41,810 nucleotides of DNA, from positions 1 to 41,810 of the forward strand of contig VERA01000018.1 of the NCBI GenBank assembly GCA_018882935.1. Reading direction: 5' to 3'. The notes beneath the pieces were generated by a model. It had not been told where the DNA came from and searched no databases. It saw only the letters and a list, made by a program, of their open reading frames with translations. Position numbers and translations under genes: made by a program. Shown piece by piece: positions 25,296 through 35,400 of the stretch. Each line of letters starts with the position of its first letter. Position 1 is the stretch's first letter. This DNA is from Burkholderiaceae bacterium (lineage in GTDB: Bacteria; Pseudomonadota; Gammaproteobacteria; Burkholderiales; Burkholderiaceae_D).

Positions 25296-27911
25296 ATGGA
25301 AATCAAACAAACACGCGCCCTACGCGGGCCTAACCTGTGGAGCCGCTACACCGCGCTCGAGATTGAGGTCGCTTGTTCTGACGAAGAATGCGAAATTGAT
25401 CAACTCAACGGCTTTGTCGACAAGCTACGTGCGATTTGCCCGGGCGTCGCTGATTTACGCGCACCCGGCTACCATGGCCCGCTAACGATGGCGCATGTAC
25501 TTGAGGCGACCCTACTCGCGCTGCAAGCGAATGCGGGTTGCCCGCTGTCTTTTTCACTGACCAATGCCACTCCCGTGCCGCAGCTGTATCAAGTCGTTGT
25601 TGAGTACAGCGAAGAAGACGTCGGTCGGCTGGCGCTGACTTATGCCATGCAGGTATCGCAGTACGTGTTCGATCTGTGTCGCGGGCAACTTGCTGACGAC
25701 GCGCCTGCGCCTGATGTAACAGCCATGGTGGCCGAGTTGCGCGAGATGGATGAAGATAACCGGCTCGGGCCCTCCACAGGATCGATTGTTAATGCGGCAG
25801 TTGCGCGCGGCGTTCCATTTAGACGCTTAACGAGTGGGAGTTTGGTGCAGCTGGGCTGGGGTTGCAAGCAGCGCCGCATTCAAGCTGCTGAAGTCGATTC
25901 AACCAGTGCGGTCGCAGAGACCATCGCTCAAGATAAAAACTTGACCAAGCATCTACTGCATGCAGCGGGTGTTCCGGTACCGCATGGCGCGCCAGTGAAG
26001 ACAGCCGAACAGGCCTGGGAAGTCGCGCTGCGTATCGGCCTGCCGGTAGTGTGCAAACCGCAAAATGGTAGCCAAGGCAAAGGCGTCACAGTCAACATCA
26101 CGCTGCGAGAGCAAATGGATAAAGCATTTGACGCAGCGACAATTGCGGCGCGTGGTAAGGGCCCGGTGCTGGTAGAAAAATTTTTCCCAGGCAGTGACTA
26201 TCGCTTACTGGTTGTGGGAAACAAGTTAGTGGCCGCAGCCCGTCGCGACCCACCGCAGGTAATTGGTGACGGCAAGCACAGTGTGCGCGAGTTGGTGAAC
26301 ATCTTGAATGCCGATCCACGTCGCAGCGAGGGGCACGCCACTTCACTCACCAAGATCAGCTTTGATGATATTGCAGTCGCCTGTCTCGCTGAACAACAAA
26401 TGTCACCGGAATCCATTCCTGAAGTTGGTCGGCGTGTCGTCTTACGTAATAACGCCAACCTCTCAACCGGTGGTAGCGCTACGGATGTCACCGATGATGT
26501 CCACCCCGAAGTTGCAGCCCGTGCGATTGATGCAGCTGCCATGGTAGGTTTGCATGTCTGTGGTGTGGATGTGGTGGTGGAGAACATCATGCGCCCGCTT
26601 GAGGAGCAAAACGGTGGCGTGGTTGAGGTGAACGCAGCGCCGGGATTACGCATGCACCTGACCCCCTCGTACGGTAAAGGCCGCAATATTGGTGAGGCGG
26701 TGATACAGCAAATGTTTCGACAGGGTGATGATGCGCGCATTCCTGTCGTCGCAGTCACGGGCGTTAACGGTAAAACCACGACCACCCGTTTGATTGCGCA
26801 TGTACTGGCCAACAAAGGTTTGTGCGTCGGCATGACTAACACCGATGGAGTTTACGTCGGTGGCCGCCAGACAGATAGCGGTGATTGCAGCGGACCGAAG
26901 AGCGCACGCAATGTGCTCGCGCATCCGCACGTTGAGGCCGCGGTGCTGGAAACTGCGCGTGGCGGTATGCTGCGCGAGGGCCTCGGCTTTGATAAATGTT
27001 CAGTAGCGGTAGTGACGAATGTGGGCGAAGGAGATCATCTCGGCCTGAATCATATGCACACCGCCGAAGATGTCTCGCGCATTAAACAAATCGCCGTACA
27101 AAATGTTTCGCCGAGCGGCTATGCGGTCTTGAATGCCGCGGATCCCTTGGTCGCCTCAATGGCGCCGCATTGTCCGGGCAAGGTGATTTTTTTCGCGCAG
27201 AGCCCGACCCATCCGGTGATGGTCACGCATCGTGCGCGTGGTCATCGCGTGGTGTACGTCGAGAATGCAGATATTGTGCTGGCCGAAGGTGCGCAGCATC
27301 ATCGTATGAAGCTTTCAGATGTGCCGCTCACGATGGGTGGCACGCTAGGATTTCAAGTAGAGAATACCTTGGCTGCAGTGGGCGCTTGCTGGGCGCTTGA
27401 TTTGCCGTGGTTAGATATTGTTGCCGGGCTAAAAAGCTTCAACAACGATATCAAAGGTGCTCCGGCTCGCTTTAATCGAATGTCTTATCGCGGTGCGACC
27501 GTAGTCGCAGACTATGGTCATAACCCGCACGCTATGCGCGCATTAGTCGCCGCCTTTGACGCCATGCCGGCAGCGGAAGGTATGCGACGCACCGTGGTCA
27601 TCAGTGGCGCCGGTGATCGGCGTGATGAAGATCTACGTCAGCTGACCCGGGTATTAGGGGCGGCGTTCGATAATGTCATTCTTTACGAAGATGCCTGCCA
27701 ACGGGGCCGTGCTGATGGTGAGGTGATTGGTCTGCTACGTGAGGGCCTGGAAGGGGCGCAGCGCGCATCGTTTATCGAAGAAATTCGCGGCGAGTTTATT
27801 GCTATTGACCGCGGGCTATCGCTACTGAAACCGGGTGATCAATGTCTGGTGCTGGTAGATCAAGTGCAAGAGGCACTTCAACACCTGGCGCAGCGGGTGG
27901 AAGCAGGGTGA
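25296..27911 (+). CDS. cphA: Cyanophycin synthetase (CphA)
   Basis: CphA polymerises Asp and Arg into multi-L-arginyl-poly-L-aspartate, a nitrogen and carbon reserve, in two ATP-dependent steps. The 871-residue product has an N domain (1-160), an ATP-grasp domain (about 220-475, with DKNLTKHLLHAAGVPVP, VCKPQNGSQGKGVT and VEVNAAPGLRMHL) and a Mur-ligase-like domain with an intact P-loop GVNGKTTTTRL near 490. It also keeps the distal DYGHNPHAM and SGAGDRRDEDL motifs of the C-lobe. Length and motifs are those of active bacterial CphA. It starts three bases after cphA', so the two are co-translated. No cyanophycinase or isoaspartyl dipeptidase gene is in the window. Confidence 0.95.
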   Translation: MEIKQTRALRGPNLWSRYTALEIEVACSDEECEIDQLNGFVDKLRAICPGVADLRAPGYHGPLTMAHVLEATLLALQANAGCPLSFSLTNATPVPQLYQVVVEYSEEDVGRLALTYAMQVSQYVFDLCRGQLADDAPAPDVTAMVAELREMDEDNRLGPSTGSIVNAAVARGVPFRRLTSGSLVQLGWGCKQRRIQAAEVDSTSAVAETIAQDKNLTKHLLHAAGVPVPHGAPVKTAEQAWEVALRIGLPVVCKPQNGSQGKGVTVNITLREQMDKAFDAATIAARGKGPVLVEKFFPGSDYRLLVVGNKLVAAARRDPPQVIGDGKHSVRELVNILNADPRRSEGHATSLTKISFDDIAVACLAEQQMSPESIPEVGRRVVLRNNANLSTGGSATDVTDDVHPEVAARAIDAAAMVGLHVCGVDVVVENIMRPLEEQNGGVVEVNAAPGLRMHLTPSYGKGRNIGEAVIQQMFRQGDDARIPVVAVTGVNGKTTTTRLIAHVLANKGLCVGMTNTDGVYVGGRQTDSGDCSGPKSARNVLAHPHVEAAVLETARGGMLREGLGFDKCSVAVVTNVGEGDHLGLNHMHTAEDVSRIKQIAVQNVSPSGYAVLNAADPLVASMAPHCPGKVIFFAQSPTHPVMVTHRARGHRVVYVENADIVLAEGAQHHRMKLSDVPLTMGGTLGFQVENTLAAVGACWALDLPWLDIVAGLKSFNNDIKGAPARFNRMSYRGATVVADYGHNPHAMRALVAAFDAMPAAEGMRRTVVISGAGDRRDEDLRQLTRVLGAAFDNVILYEDACQRGRADGEVIGLLREGLEGAQRASFIEEIRGEFIAIDRGLSLLKPGDQCLVLVDQVQEALQHLAQRVEAG

Positions 27912-28014
27912 GACAGTGGTTGTAGACGATAAGCCCTGTAATTTATTCTGTGTAAGTGCCAACGAAACTACAGCAGAGGCCAGGCTTCAACACTGCACGG
28001 AAAGACTAATTGGC

Positions 28015-28473
28015 TTAATGAGGCGACGAACCTAGTATCGACTCCAACGAATCGGCAGTGAGCACGACGTCGGCCCATGCGGTGAGCTCTGATTCGGATG
28101 CCAAGCTCAACCGCTGCCGAGCCCACGCTGGCAAATCGCCGAAGCGCTGTTGTAGTAATCGCTCGATTAGCTTGGCCTCGCCACGAGTGATTCCTCGCTC
28201 GATACCCTGCTCGATGCCCTGCTCTAACCCTTTTTTGAAACCTTGATCCATCAAAATACGCTCGAAAGAACTGACATATCTCATCTGCTGACCTTCCTCA
28301 GTTTTTTTGACATCTTCCCACAATGCCTTATCCAAGTCGTCGGGCAGACGCATCATCCAATCAAGAAAACACGGAAGCGCTTTACCCCCTGCGGCAAAAC
28401 TTTGCCGCCTGAGGTTGGATTTCGGCTGCCGGTGCGGTGTAAATCTGACTGGAACAAAAGTTGCGTAGCGCAA
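28015..28473 (-). pseudogene. Rpn/PD-(D/E)XK-nuclease transposase-like remnant (C-terminal part)
   Basis: The frame encodes the typical C-terminus of Rpn-family proteins: FLDWMMRLPDDL, MRYVSSFERI, then GFKKGLEQGIEQGIERGI with the EQGI-type repeats, followed by GEAKLIERLLQQRFG and the DUF4351-like tail. The N-terminal nuclease domain is missing. Upstream of about 28371 the frame runs into sequence without family similarity and only a TTG is available as start. Full-length members have about 300 residues, so this is a truncated remnant. An inverted-repeat element replaces the missing part. Confidence 0.75.
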
Positions 28474-28486
28474 GCCATTTACACCG
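28391..28486. repeat. Nested inverted repeats at the Rpn-remnant break point
   Basis: GCGGCAAA (28391-28398) and TTTGCCGC (28401-28408) form an 8-bp palindrome with a 2-base centre. Just beyond, CGGTGTAAAT (28435-28444) and ATTTACACCG (28477-28486) form a perfect 10-bp outer stem that encloses a smaller TTGCG/CGCAA hairpin (28461-28465 with 28469-28473). The cluster lies exactly between the recognisable Rpn remnant and the start of the unknown protein gene. Confidence 0.8.
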
Positions 28487-28509
28487 TCCGACTGACCAGC
28501 AACGGGCCC

Positions 28510-29748
28510 ATGGCAACGTCGATTACCAACACCAACAGCACTGCGTCTGTGACCGCACCGTCACCGAACCCTTCGCTGTTGCAAATGAGAACGCAGCTGA
28601 CAGCAGCCCTGCAGAGTATTGCCAGCAAAACCGGTAATGCTGAGCTAAAAGAGCTGATCAAAGACGCCAAAGTCACCGACGCTGCACCGAGGGGTTTTCC
28701 CGCAGGTGTGGGTTGGGCAGATGCGTTTCGCATGGTTGCACGACGCACCGAAGACAATAACCCTGCCACCCCGGGCAACTTGGTGCTGTCAGAGGACATC
28801 CTCAACAGAAACCTGCTGGCTGGCATCAAGCTGAATACACTCGGCATCAGTAATCTGTCTCAGTTCCCTCGCGGTACCTCGGTCACCGGTGCAATCGATG
28901 CGCTATACCAAAACACCCGCAACGGAGTACTGCTATCTGAAATGTCCAAAGCGGGTATCTATGACTTGACAGCATTTCCGAGCGGCACCTCGGCATTTGC
29001 GGCATTCAAAATGATTGAAGACCCGGATAAGCCGGGCGAGATCTCAACCACGGTGTACCGCAACTACAAGGCCGCCACCAGCGCGCTCAGGGCTCTTGGG
29101 ATAACGACGCTGGTGAATTTTCCTCGCGCTACCACTGCCATCGAGGCGCGCAACACGCTCGAACCCAAGGCCGAGCAAATCACAGCCATGCTGGGCATAC
29201 CAAAAGCCAAGTACGGCGATTACTTCAACGACCCGAACATTGACCCGCTCAGCGCTCTATCCGTGCTGGTGCAGCTGCCCAACTCGATAGCGAGCCTGAA
29301 GCCGCTTGATAGAACCCGGCTGGCCGCGCTGCCCGCCAGCGTGCTCGCGGCCCCGGAACTGGACCGTGGACGTGAGCTTGCGCGCCAGGCAACAGCGGCT
29401 AAAAATCTGATCGCGATGGGTTACGAGAGCCTGGCGCCGTTTGGTCGTATGGAGCGATTTGCCGGCAAAACCGTCTCTCCGCTTGACGCCTTCACCACGG
29501 CCAAGCTGAAGCCCGCCCCGCTCGACCTGCCGAGGCCAACCACCAGCAGCACCGAACGCATTTTCCAGCCAACGCCCACCAACCCGGTTCGAAGTTTTGG
29601 TCAACCTAACCCGGTCTCAAAAACCGTATTCACGCCGCCATCTAACCTGCGCGTCACGCCTAACCCTCCGGCGACCACAGTCACCGTGGTCAGTGCCGCC
29701 GAGGTGATCGCCTTCAACCAAAAGTTCTGGGGCGGGCGAACCGGCTGA
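28510..29748 (+). CDS. Unrecognised 412-residue repeat protein, possibly secreted or effector-like
   Basis: Translation is placed at ATG 28510, because the frame above it is antisense to the Rpn remnant. The N-terminus is Ser/Thr/Asn-rich (MATSITNTNSTASVTAPSP) with no signal peptide. Residues about 60-330 contain four or five degenerate copies of a helical motif, L-G/A-I-x-x-L-x-x-F-P-x-G/A-T-S/T-x-x-x-A (for example 110-130, 148-167, 195-212 and a part at 60-74). The tail from 335 is rich in Pro, Thr and Ser (PLDLPRPTTSSTER). There are no membrane helices. The unstructured ends with a repeat core recall secreted effectors, but no secretion motif is identified. The function is unknown. Confidence 0.65.
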   Translation: MATSITNTNSTASVTAPSPNPSLLQMRTQLTAALQSIASKTGNAELKELIKDAKVTDAAPRGFPAGVGWADAFRMVARRTEDNNPATPGNLVLSEDILNRNLLAGIKLNTLGISNLSQFPRGTSVTGAIDALYQNTRNGVLLSEMSKAGIYDLTAFPSGTSAFAAFKMIEDPDKPGEISTTVYRNYKAATSALRALGITTLVNFPRATTAIEARNTLEPKAEQITAMLGIPKAKYGDYFNDPNIDPLSALSVLVQLPNSIASLKPLDRTRLAALPASVLAAPELDRGRELARQATAAKNLIAMGYESLAPFGRMERFAGKTVSPLDAFTTAKLKPAPLDLPRPTTSSTERIFQPTPTNPVRSFGQPNPVSKTVFTPPSNLRVTPNPPATTVTVVSAAEVIAFNQKFWGGRTG

Positions 29749-29783
29749 TCCAGCCCCTCGCCTTTTGGTCTTTTCTTGATTTA

Positions 29784-29800
29784 CTTCGTATTTTACGAAG
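29784..29800. terminator. Short hairpin downstream of the unknown repeat protein
   Basis: CTTCGTA (29784-29790) and TACGAAG (29794-29800) form a perfect 7-bp stem with a TTT loop, 35 bases after the stop at 29748. No T-tract follows on the plus strand, so it is a weak intrinsic terminator candidate. An operator function for the downstream efflux operon is also possible. Confidence 0.35.
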
Positions 29801-29877
29801 CCAGACACCGCTTACTCGTAGGAAAAACTCTCGATTTCCTGACATAATCGCGGACTGTTTCTGACAGATCGCTGACA

Positions 29878-31254
29878 ATGACAAATGCTTGGCCGGTGGC
29901 GCACCCACCCTTTCAACCGCAATCGATTACCCAAAAACTTAAGCAGCGCTGGGTCAATGCGCTGCGCAGCAAAAGCATCACGCCACCAGTCATGCGACGG
30001 ATGTCGCTAGCGGGTTTGCTGGGACTGCTCGTGCTTGGCAGCCCGCTACTGGTACGTGCGGATACCACGCCGGATACCGAGATCAGGATAATCACCCTTG
30101 ATGAGCTGGTAAATACTGTGCTCCAGCACAACGCCGGCTTGAACGCAGCGCGCAGAACGATTGATATAGCAACCGCTGGCATCACCACCGCCGCCGCCTA
30201 CCCCAACCCGCGGTTCGAATTGAACGGCGGCCGAGGATCAGCGCTGACGCCCGGTACCAGCAGTGGCAGCATCGTCGGTGTCGGCGTCTCGCAGTTCATC
30301 GAGAACCCGGCATTACGTAGCGCACGCATTAACAGCGCGCTATTTGCCGAACAGGGCTCACAGCAAGCGTTCGCCACCAACCGTAATGAGCTGGTCGGTT
30401 TGGTGCGTTTACGCGCCAATGAATATTTACTGCGCAAATTGCAAGCGCGCGAGGCGGCGGAGTCGCTGTCGTTGCTTGAGCAAACGCGCGAACGTATCAA
30501 GGTGCGGGTAGAGACCGGCGAAACCGGAAAACTTGACTTGATACGCGCCGATGCAGAGATTATCAATGCACGTCAGCGTGAAGAAACAGCACGGCTACAA
30601 ATTGCGCAATCTGCCATCACGCTTAATCGTTTGGCGGCCGGCATGCTGCCCGCGCGCTGGGAACTCGAAGGTAACCTGGAAGACACGCGCGTACTACCTA
30701 CGCTTGATCAGCTGAAGGCAGAGGCTACGCAATTCAATCCAGAAGTTCGGTTACTTGAAGCTGAACTCGAGCGCACCAAATCTCGTCTGGAAGAGGCAAA
30801 TGCCAGCGTTATACCCGGGTTAGAGCTGCGTGCCTCCCAACTACGCGAACCCGATATCCGTAATGACATGATTGGCCTGTCAGTACAGATTCCGATTCTC
30901 GATCAACGTCGCGGTCCGAGGGCAGAAGCGGCCGCTGATCGCGAGCGGACTCGGGGTCGCCTTGAAGGCCGTCGTGCAGAGCTGTTGCAGCAACTTGAAC
31001 TCTCACGTCGTGCAGTAGATATCGCTACAGTGCGCGTCAAAGCATTATCTGAAGGAGCAGTACGTTCGTCGGAAGCCGCCTTACGCGTTGCCGAAGCCGC
31101 TTACCGCTTCGGTGAGCGCGGCATTCTTGAAGTGCTCGATGCGCAGCGTGTGTTGCGCGCGGTGAGGCAAGACTTACTGCTCGCGCGTTACGAGTTGCAA
31201 TCTGCCTTGATCGAACTCGATGTACTTACCGGCCGCTACGCCGCAGAAAAGTAA
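29878..31254 (+). CDS. TolC-family outer-membrane efflux channel
   Basis: The 458-residue protein forms the trimeric outer-membrane duct of the tripartite pump encoded with it. It shows the repeated coiled-coil hairpin pattern of the family: LVNTVLQHNAGLNAARRTI, the NPRFELNGGRG strand, then long helices with LLEQTRERIKVRVETGETGKLDLIRAD and, in the second repeat, RVAEAAYRFGERGILEVLDAQR. A signal sequence lies at about residues 42-60 (SLAGLLGLLVLGSPLLVRA), which makes the ATG at 29992 or 30001 an attractive alternative to the ATG at 29878. No start has a strong ribosome site. It is followed after 48 bases by the adaptor gene. Confidence 0.9.
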   Translation: MTNAWPVAHPPFQPQSITQKLKQRWVNALRSKSITPPVMRRMSLAGLLGLLVLGSPLLVRADTTPDTEIRIITLDELVNTVLQHNAGLNAARRTIDIATAGITTAAAYPNPRFELNGGRGSALTPGTSSGSIVGVGVSQFIENPALRSARINSALFAEQGSQQAFATNRNELVGLVRLRANEYLLRKLQAREAAESLSLLEQTRERIKVRVETGETGKLDLIRADAEIINARQREETARLQIAQSAITLNRLAAGMLPARWELEGNLEDTRVLPTLDQLKAEATQFNPEVRLLEAELERTKSRLEEANASVIPGLELRASQLREPDIRNDMIGLSVQIPILDQRRGPRAEAAADRERTRGRLEGRRAELLQQLELSRRAVDIATVRVKALSEGAVRSSEAALRVAEAAYRFGERGILEVLDAQRVLRAVRQDLLLARYELQSALIELDVLTGRYAAEK

Positions 31255-31302
31255 TTTCGATCCGAATCTATCCCGATTATCTATTTAGAAAAGCGAAGCG
31301 CA

Positions 31303-32490
31303 ATGAAACCTTTGCCCTTATCCAAGCTCACTGTACTTCTAGCGGCGACCCTGCTGCTCGCAGCGTGCGATAAAAAAGAAACGCCCGCCGCAGCTGGAAC
31401 AGCAGCTACCGCTGGTGGCGCAGCAAAAGCCCCAGCTAAACCCGCTGATCCTATGGTGGTCGAACTCACAGCCGAAATGACCAAAGCGTTTCGGGTTGAG
31501 CCCGCCAGCATGTCCGACATCGCCGTTGAGCAAAAAGTAGCTGGACGTATCGAAGCCAACGAGCGACAAACCATGCGTATCGGCTCTGCAGTAACCGGCC
31601 GTGTGATGCAAGTGTTTGCCGAAGTTGGCGATCGTGTGAAAGCCGGTCAGTCACTAGCGACCCTGTCGAGCCCCGAGCTAACCAATGCGCAGCTATCGTA
31701 TTTACGCGCTTTATCGATGTCGAGCCTGGCGGAACGTGCGGTAGAGCGTGCCAAAGCACTGGTAGCTGCCGATGTGATTGGTACCGCAGAATTGCAGCGT
31801 CGTGAAGTCGAGCTATCGGTAGCCCGCGCCGAGTTGCGTGCGGCACATGACCAACTGCGCTTGATCGGTCTGCGTGAGGAGACGATTGAAAAATTGCGTC
31901 AGACAGGTGCTATCGCGAGCGAGGTGAATATTCGTGCAACGCGCAGTGGCGTCGTGATTGAACGTAAAGTCAGCCAAGGTCAGGTCGCACAGCCGGGTGA
32001 TCCGCTGTTCACCGTCGCCGATTTGTCCAATGTCTGGGTGATTGGCGCACTACCGGAGCAAGACGCCAACTCGGTACATATTAATCAAAAAGTCGACGTA
32101 CAAGTTTCGGCGCTGGGTGCCGAGAAGCTGAGCGGCAAAATCGTGTTCGTCAGTGACACCGTACAGCCTGATACGCGTACCGTGCCGATTCGTACAGAGG
32201 TGAATAACCCTAAATTTGAACTCAAACCACAGATGCTGGCCACCCTCACCTTGAGCGGCATACGAGTCAAGCAGCTCGCAGTGCCCGCGACAGCGGTCGT
32301 GCGCGAGAATGACAAAGACTATGTTTTCGTCAAACTCGCTGAAAACCGCTTCCGTCTAACCGAAGTCGTACTCGACCCGGCCGCCGGTGAGCTACGCCCT
32401 GTTCGCAAAGGTATCGATGAAGGTACGCCTGTCGTTGTGGATGGCAGCTTCCACTTAAACAGCCAGCGCAAGCGCGCCGAGCTGGAGTAA
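31303..32490 (+). CDS. RND efflux periplasmic adaptor (CusB/CzcB family lipoprotein)
   Basis: The 395-residue membrane-fusion protein bridges the RND pump and the TolC channel. The lipobox LLLAAC places lipidated Cys22 at the mature N-terminus. An Ala/Pro-rich linker follows. The biotinyl-lipoyl-like halves (TGRVMQVFAEVGDRVKAGQSLATLSSPE and RATRSGVVIERKVSQGQVAQPGDPLF) flank an alpha hairpin at about 130-195. The beta-barrel part carries VWVIGALPEQDANSV. There is no His- or Met-rich metal-binding extension, so the metal cannot be named. The TAA is four bases before the pump gene. Confidence 0.92.
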   Translation: MKPLPLSKLTVLLAATLLLAACDKKETPAAAGTAATAGGAAKAPAKPADPMVVELTAEMTKAFRVEPASMSDIAVEQKVAGRIEANERQTMRIGSAVTGRVMQVFAEVGDRVKAGQSLATLSSPELTNAQLSYLRALSMSSLAERAVERAKALVAADVIGTAELQRREVELSVARAELRAAHDQLRLIGLREETIEKLRQTGAIASEVNIRATRSGVVIERKVSQGQVAQPGDPLFTVADLSNVWVIGALPEQDANSVHINQKVDVQVSALGAEKLSGKIVFVSDTVQPDTRTVPIRTEVNNPKFELKPQMLATLTLSGIRVKQLAVPATAVVRENDKDYVFVKLAENRFRLTEVVLDPAAGELRPVRKGIDEGTPVVVDGSFHLNSQRKRAELE

Positions 32491-32494
32491 GCCC

Positions 32495-35400
32495 ATGAAC
32501 GCATTAATCAAGGCGGCGCTGTCACAGCGCCTGTTGATGGTAGTGGTCGCGTTCGCGCTGGTCGGTTTCGGTCTGCGCGCGTCGATGAAACTATCGGTGG
32601 ATGCCTTCCCCGACGTCACCAACGTACAAGTACAAGTCGCCACTGAAGCACCAGGGCGCACGCCGGAAGAGGTTGAGCGCTTCGTCACCGTGCCTGTTGA
32701 GATCGGTATGACCGGCCTGCCCGGCCTGACCGAGATGCGTTCGCTCAACCGCAACGGTCTCTCGATCGTGACGCTGGTGTTTACCGACAGCACCGATGTT
32801 TACTTCGCACGCCAGTTGGTGATGGAGCGCCTGATGGAAGTGCGCTCGCGCTTGCCTGCAGATGTCACACCGATTCTTGGTCCGGTATCGACTGGTCTTG
32901 GCGAAGTATTTCAGTACACCCTCGAACTCCCCAATGACGGCAATAGCAAGCTGAGTGAAGCCGAACTGATGGAGCGCCGCTCAATTCAGGATTGGGTGGT
33001 CCGCCCCATGTTGCGCTCAATTGCGGGCGTGGCAGAAATTAACTCCTTCGGCGGCTACGAGAAACAATATCAAGTCCTGGTCAACCCGGATCGGCTGCGT
33101 CACTACCAACTCAGCATGGATGAAGTCCGTAGCGCGATAGCTGCGAACAATGCCAACTCGGGTGGTGGCATTTTGCCGCAAGGCGCAGAGCAGTTTCTGG
33201 TGCGCGGTGTGGGTCTGGCACGCTCGGTTGAAGATCTCGGCAATATCGTACTGAAAGAAGAGCGTGGTGTTGCTGTATTCGTGCGTGATGTCGCTCAAGT
33301 CAAAATTGGCTCTGCGGTGCGAATGGGTGCACTCGTCAAAGACGGTGTGACCGAGGCGACCGGCGGCATCGTGATGATGCTCAAAGGTGGTAACGCCAAA
33401 GAAATCGTCACCCGTATCAAGCAGCGGGTTGCTGAAATCAACAGCAAGCAAATGCTGCCGGGTGGCTTACAGATCGTACCCTTCTACGATCGAACCGAAT
33501 TGGTCGATGCCTCGCTCTGGATGGTTGGCAAGGTCCTGATCGAAGGGGTCATTCTGGTGGTGGTGGTGTTGTTCATCTTCTTGGGTGATCTGCGCTCGTC
33601 ATTAGTGGTGATTGCCACACTGGTGATTACGCCCTTGGTCACCTTCATGATCATGAACAAGATCGGTTTGTCGGCAAACTTAATGTCGCTGGGCGGGTTA
33701 GCGATTGCGATCGGGTTAATGGTCGACGGCACCGTCGTAGTGGTAGAAAACGTGTTTCATAAATTGGGGCATGCCAAACCCGAAGAACGCTTGAAGATCG
33801 TGCTCGAGGCGACGCTCGATGTTGCCAAGCCCACCATCTACGGCATCTCGATCATCATTCTGGTATTCCTGCCGCTGATGACCCTCACCGGTATGGAAGG
33901 CAAAATGTTCGGCCCGCTGGCGCTGACGATTGCGATTGCTTTGGCGGTCTCATTGGCGATATCGCTGTTTCTCTCGCCAGCACTGTGTGCTTACATCTTG
34001 AAAGGCGGTGCAGATCACGACACCAAGCCGATCGCGTTCATGAAACGCTACTACCTCAAGATGCTGAATGCAGCGATGTCTTCACAAAAGAAAACCGTTG
34101 CTGCCGCTGTCGCACTCTTGCTAACGTCATTTGCGCTATTTCCGTTCCTAGGCAAGAGCTTCATCCCCATCATGAAAGAAGGCTCGATCACGCCAACCAT
34201 TATTCGTATGCCGAGTATTGCGATTGATGAAGCGGCCAAGATCGACATGGAAGTGATGAAAATCGTCAGCGAGGTGCCCGGCGTCAAAAAAGCGATGTCG
34301 GTGCTCGGCCGCGGTGAATCACCGGCCGACCCATCGGGCCCGAATGAATCCAACCCGGTAGTCTCGATGGATCCTGAGTCGGGCAGACGCCAAGTTGAGA
34401 TCGAGGAAGATATTCGCAAAGCGCTCACGCATATCCCCGGCGTTCAAATTGTGATGAACCAGCCGATCGCGCAGCGCGTCGATGAAATGCTGACCGGTGT
34501 GCGTTCGCAGTTGGCGATCAAAATATTTGGCGACGATTTGAATGAGTTGAAACGCTTGTCGGAGCAAGTCGCCCAGATCGTCAAGACGGTTCCCGGTGCG
34601 CGTGATATTCGGGTAGATCGTTTATCTGGGCAGCAGACGCTCACGATTGATATCGATCGTCGCGCGATTGCACGACATGGTATCAATGTGGCTGATATTC
34701 ATACCATTATCGAAACCGCGATTGGTGGTAGCGAGGTGAGCCAGCTATACGAAGGCGAGCGTCGCTATGCGATACAACTGCGTTATCCTGAGAGTTTCCG
34801 TAACTCGGTCGATATCATCCGCGAGACCACGTTGCGCACCGCTGATAACGCACTCATTCCACTCGAGAGCGTCGCCACCATCAAGCTGGTGGATAGCCCG
34901 CCGATGATCAACCGCGAAACCGGTAAGCGCCGCGTGGTGGTGGGGAGTAACGTGGTCGATCGTGACTTGGGTGGCTTTGTGGCAGAGGTACAGCGACGGG
35001 TCGAGGCCGAGGTAAAACTACCCGAGGGTTACTACTTCTCATGGGGCGGTCAGTTCGAGAATATGCAGCGCGCCATGGGCACCTTGATGGTGATCGTGCC
35101 GTTGACCATTGTGGCGATCTACTTCCTGCTGTTCATGATGTTCAACTCAGTGCGACTGGCGGGGCTGATTATTACCGTACTGCCGTTCGCTTCCATTGGT
35201 GGCGTATTCGGGCTTGCGATCACCGGTGAGTATTTATCGGTGCCCGCATCGGTAGGTTTCATTGCGCTGTGGGGTATTGCGGTGTTGAATGGTGTAGTGC
35301 TAATCACGTATGTACGCACACTGCGTGAGCAAGGCGTGCCACTTGATCAAGCCCTGCGTGATGGTTGCTCGCAGCGCTTCAGGCCGGTGATGATGACAGC

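Noticed and set aside
28243-28509. An N-terminal extension of the unknown repeat protein up to 28243.
   Set aside because: This stretch is antisense to the Rpn remnant and crosses the nested inverted repeats, so translation there is very unlikely.
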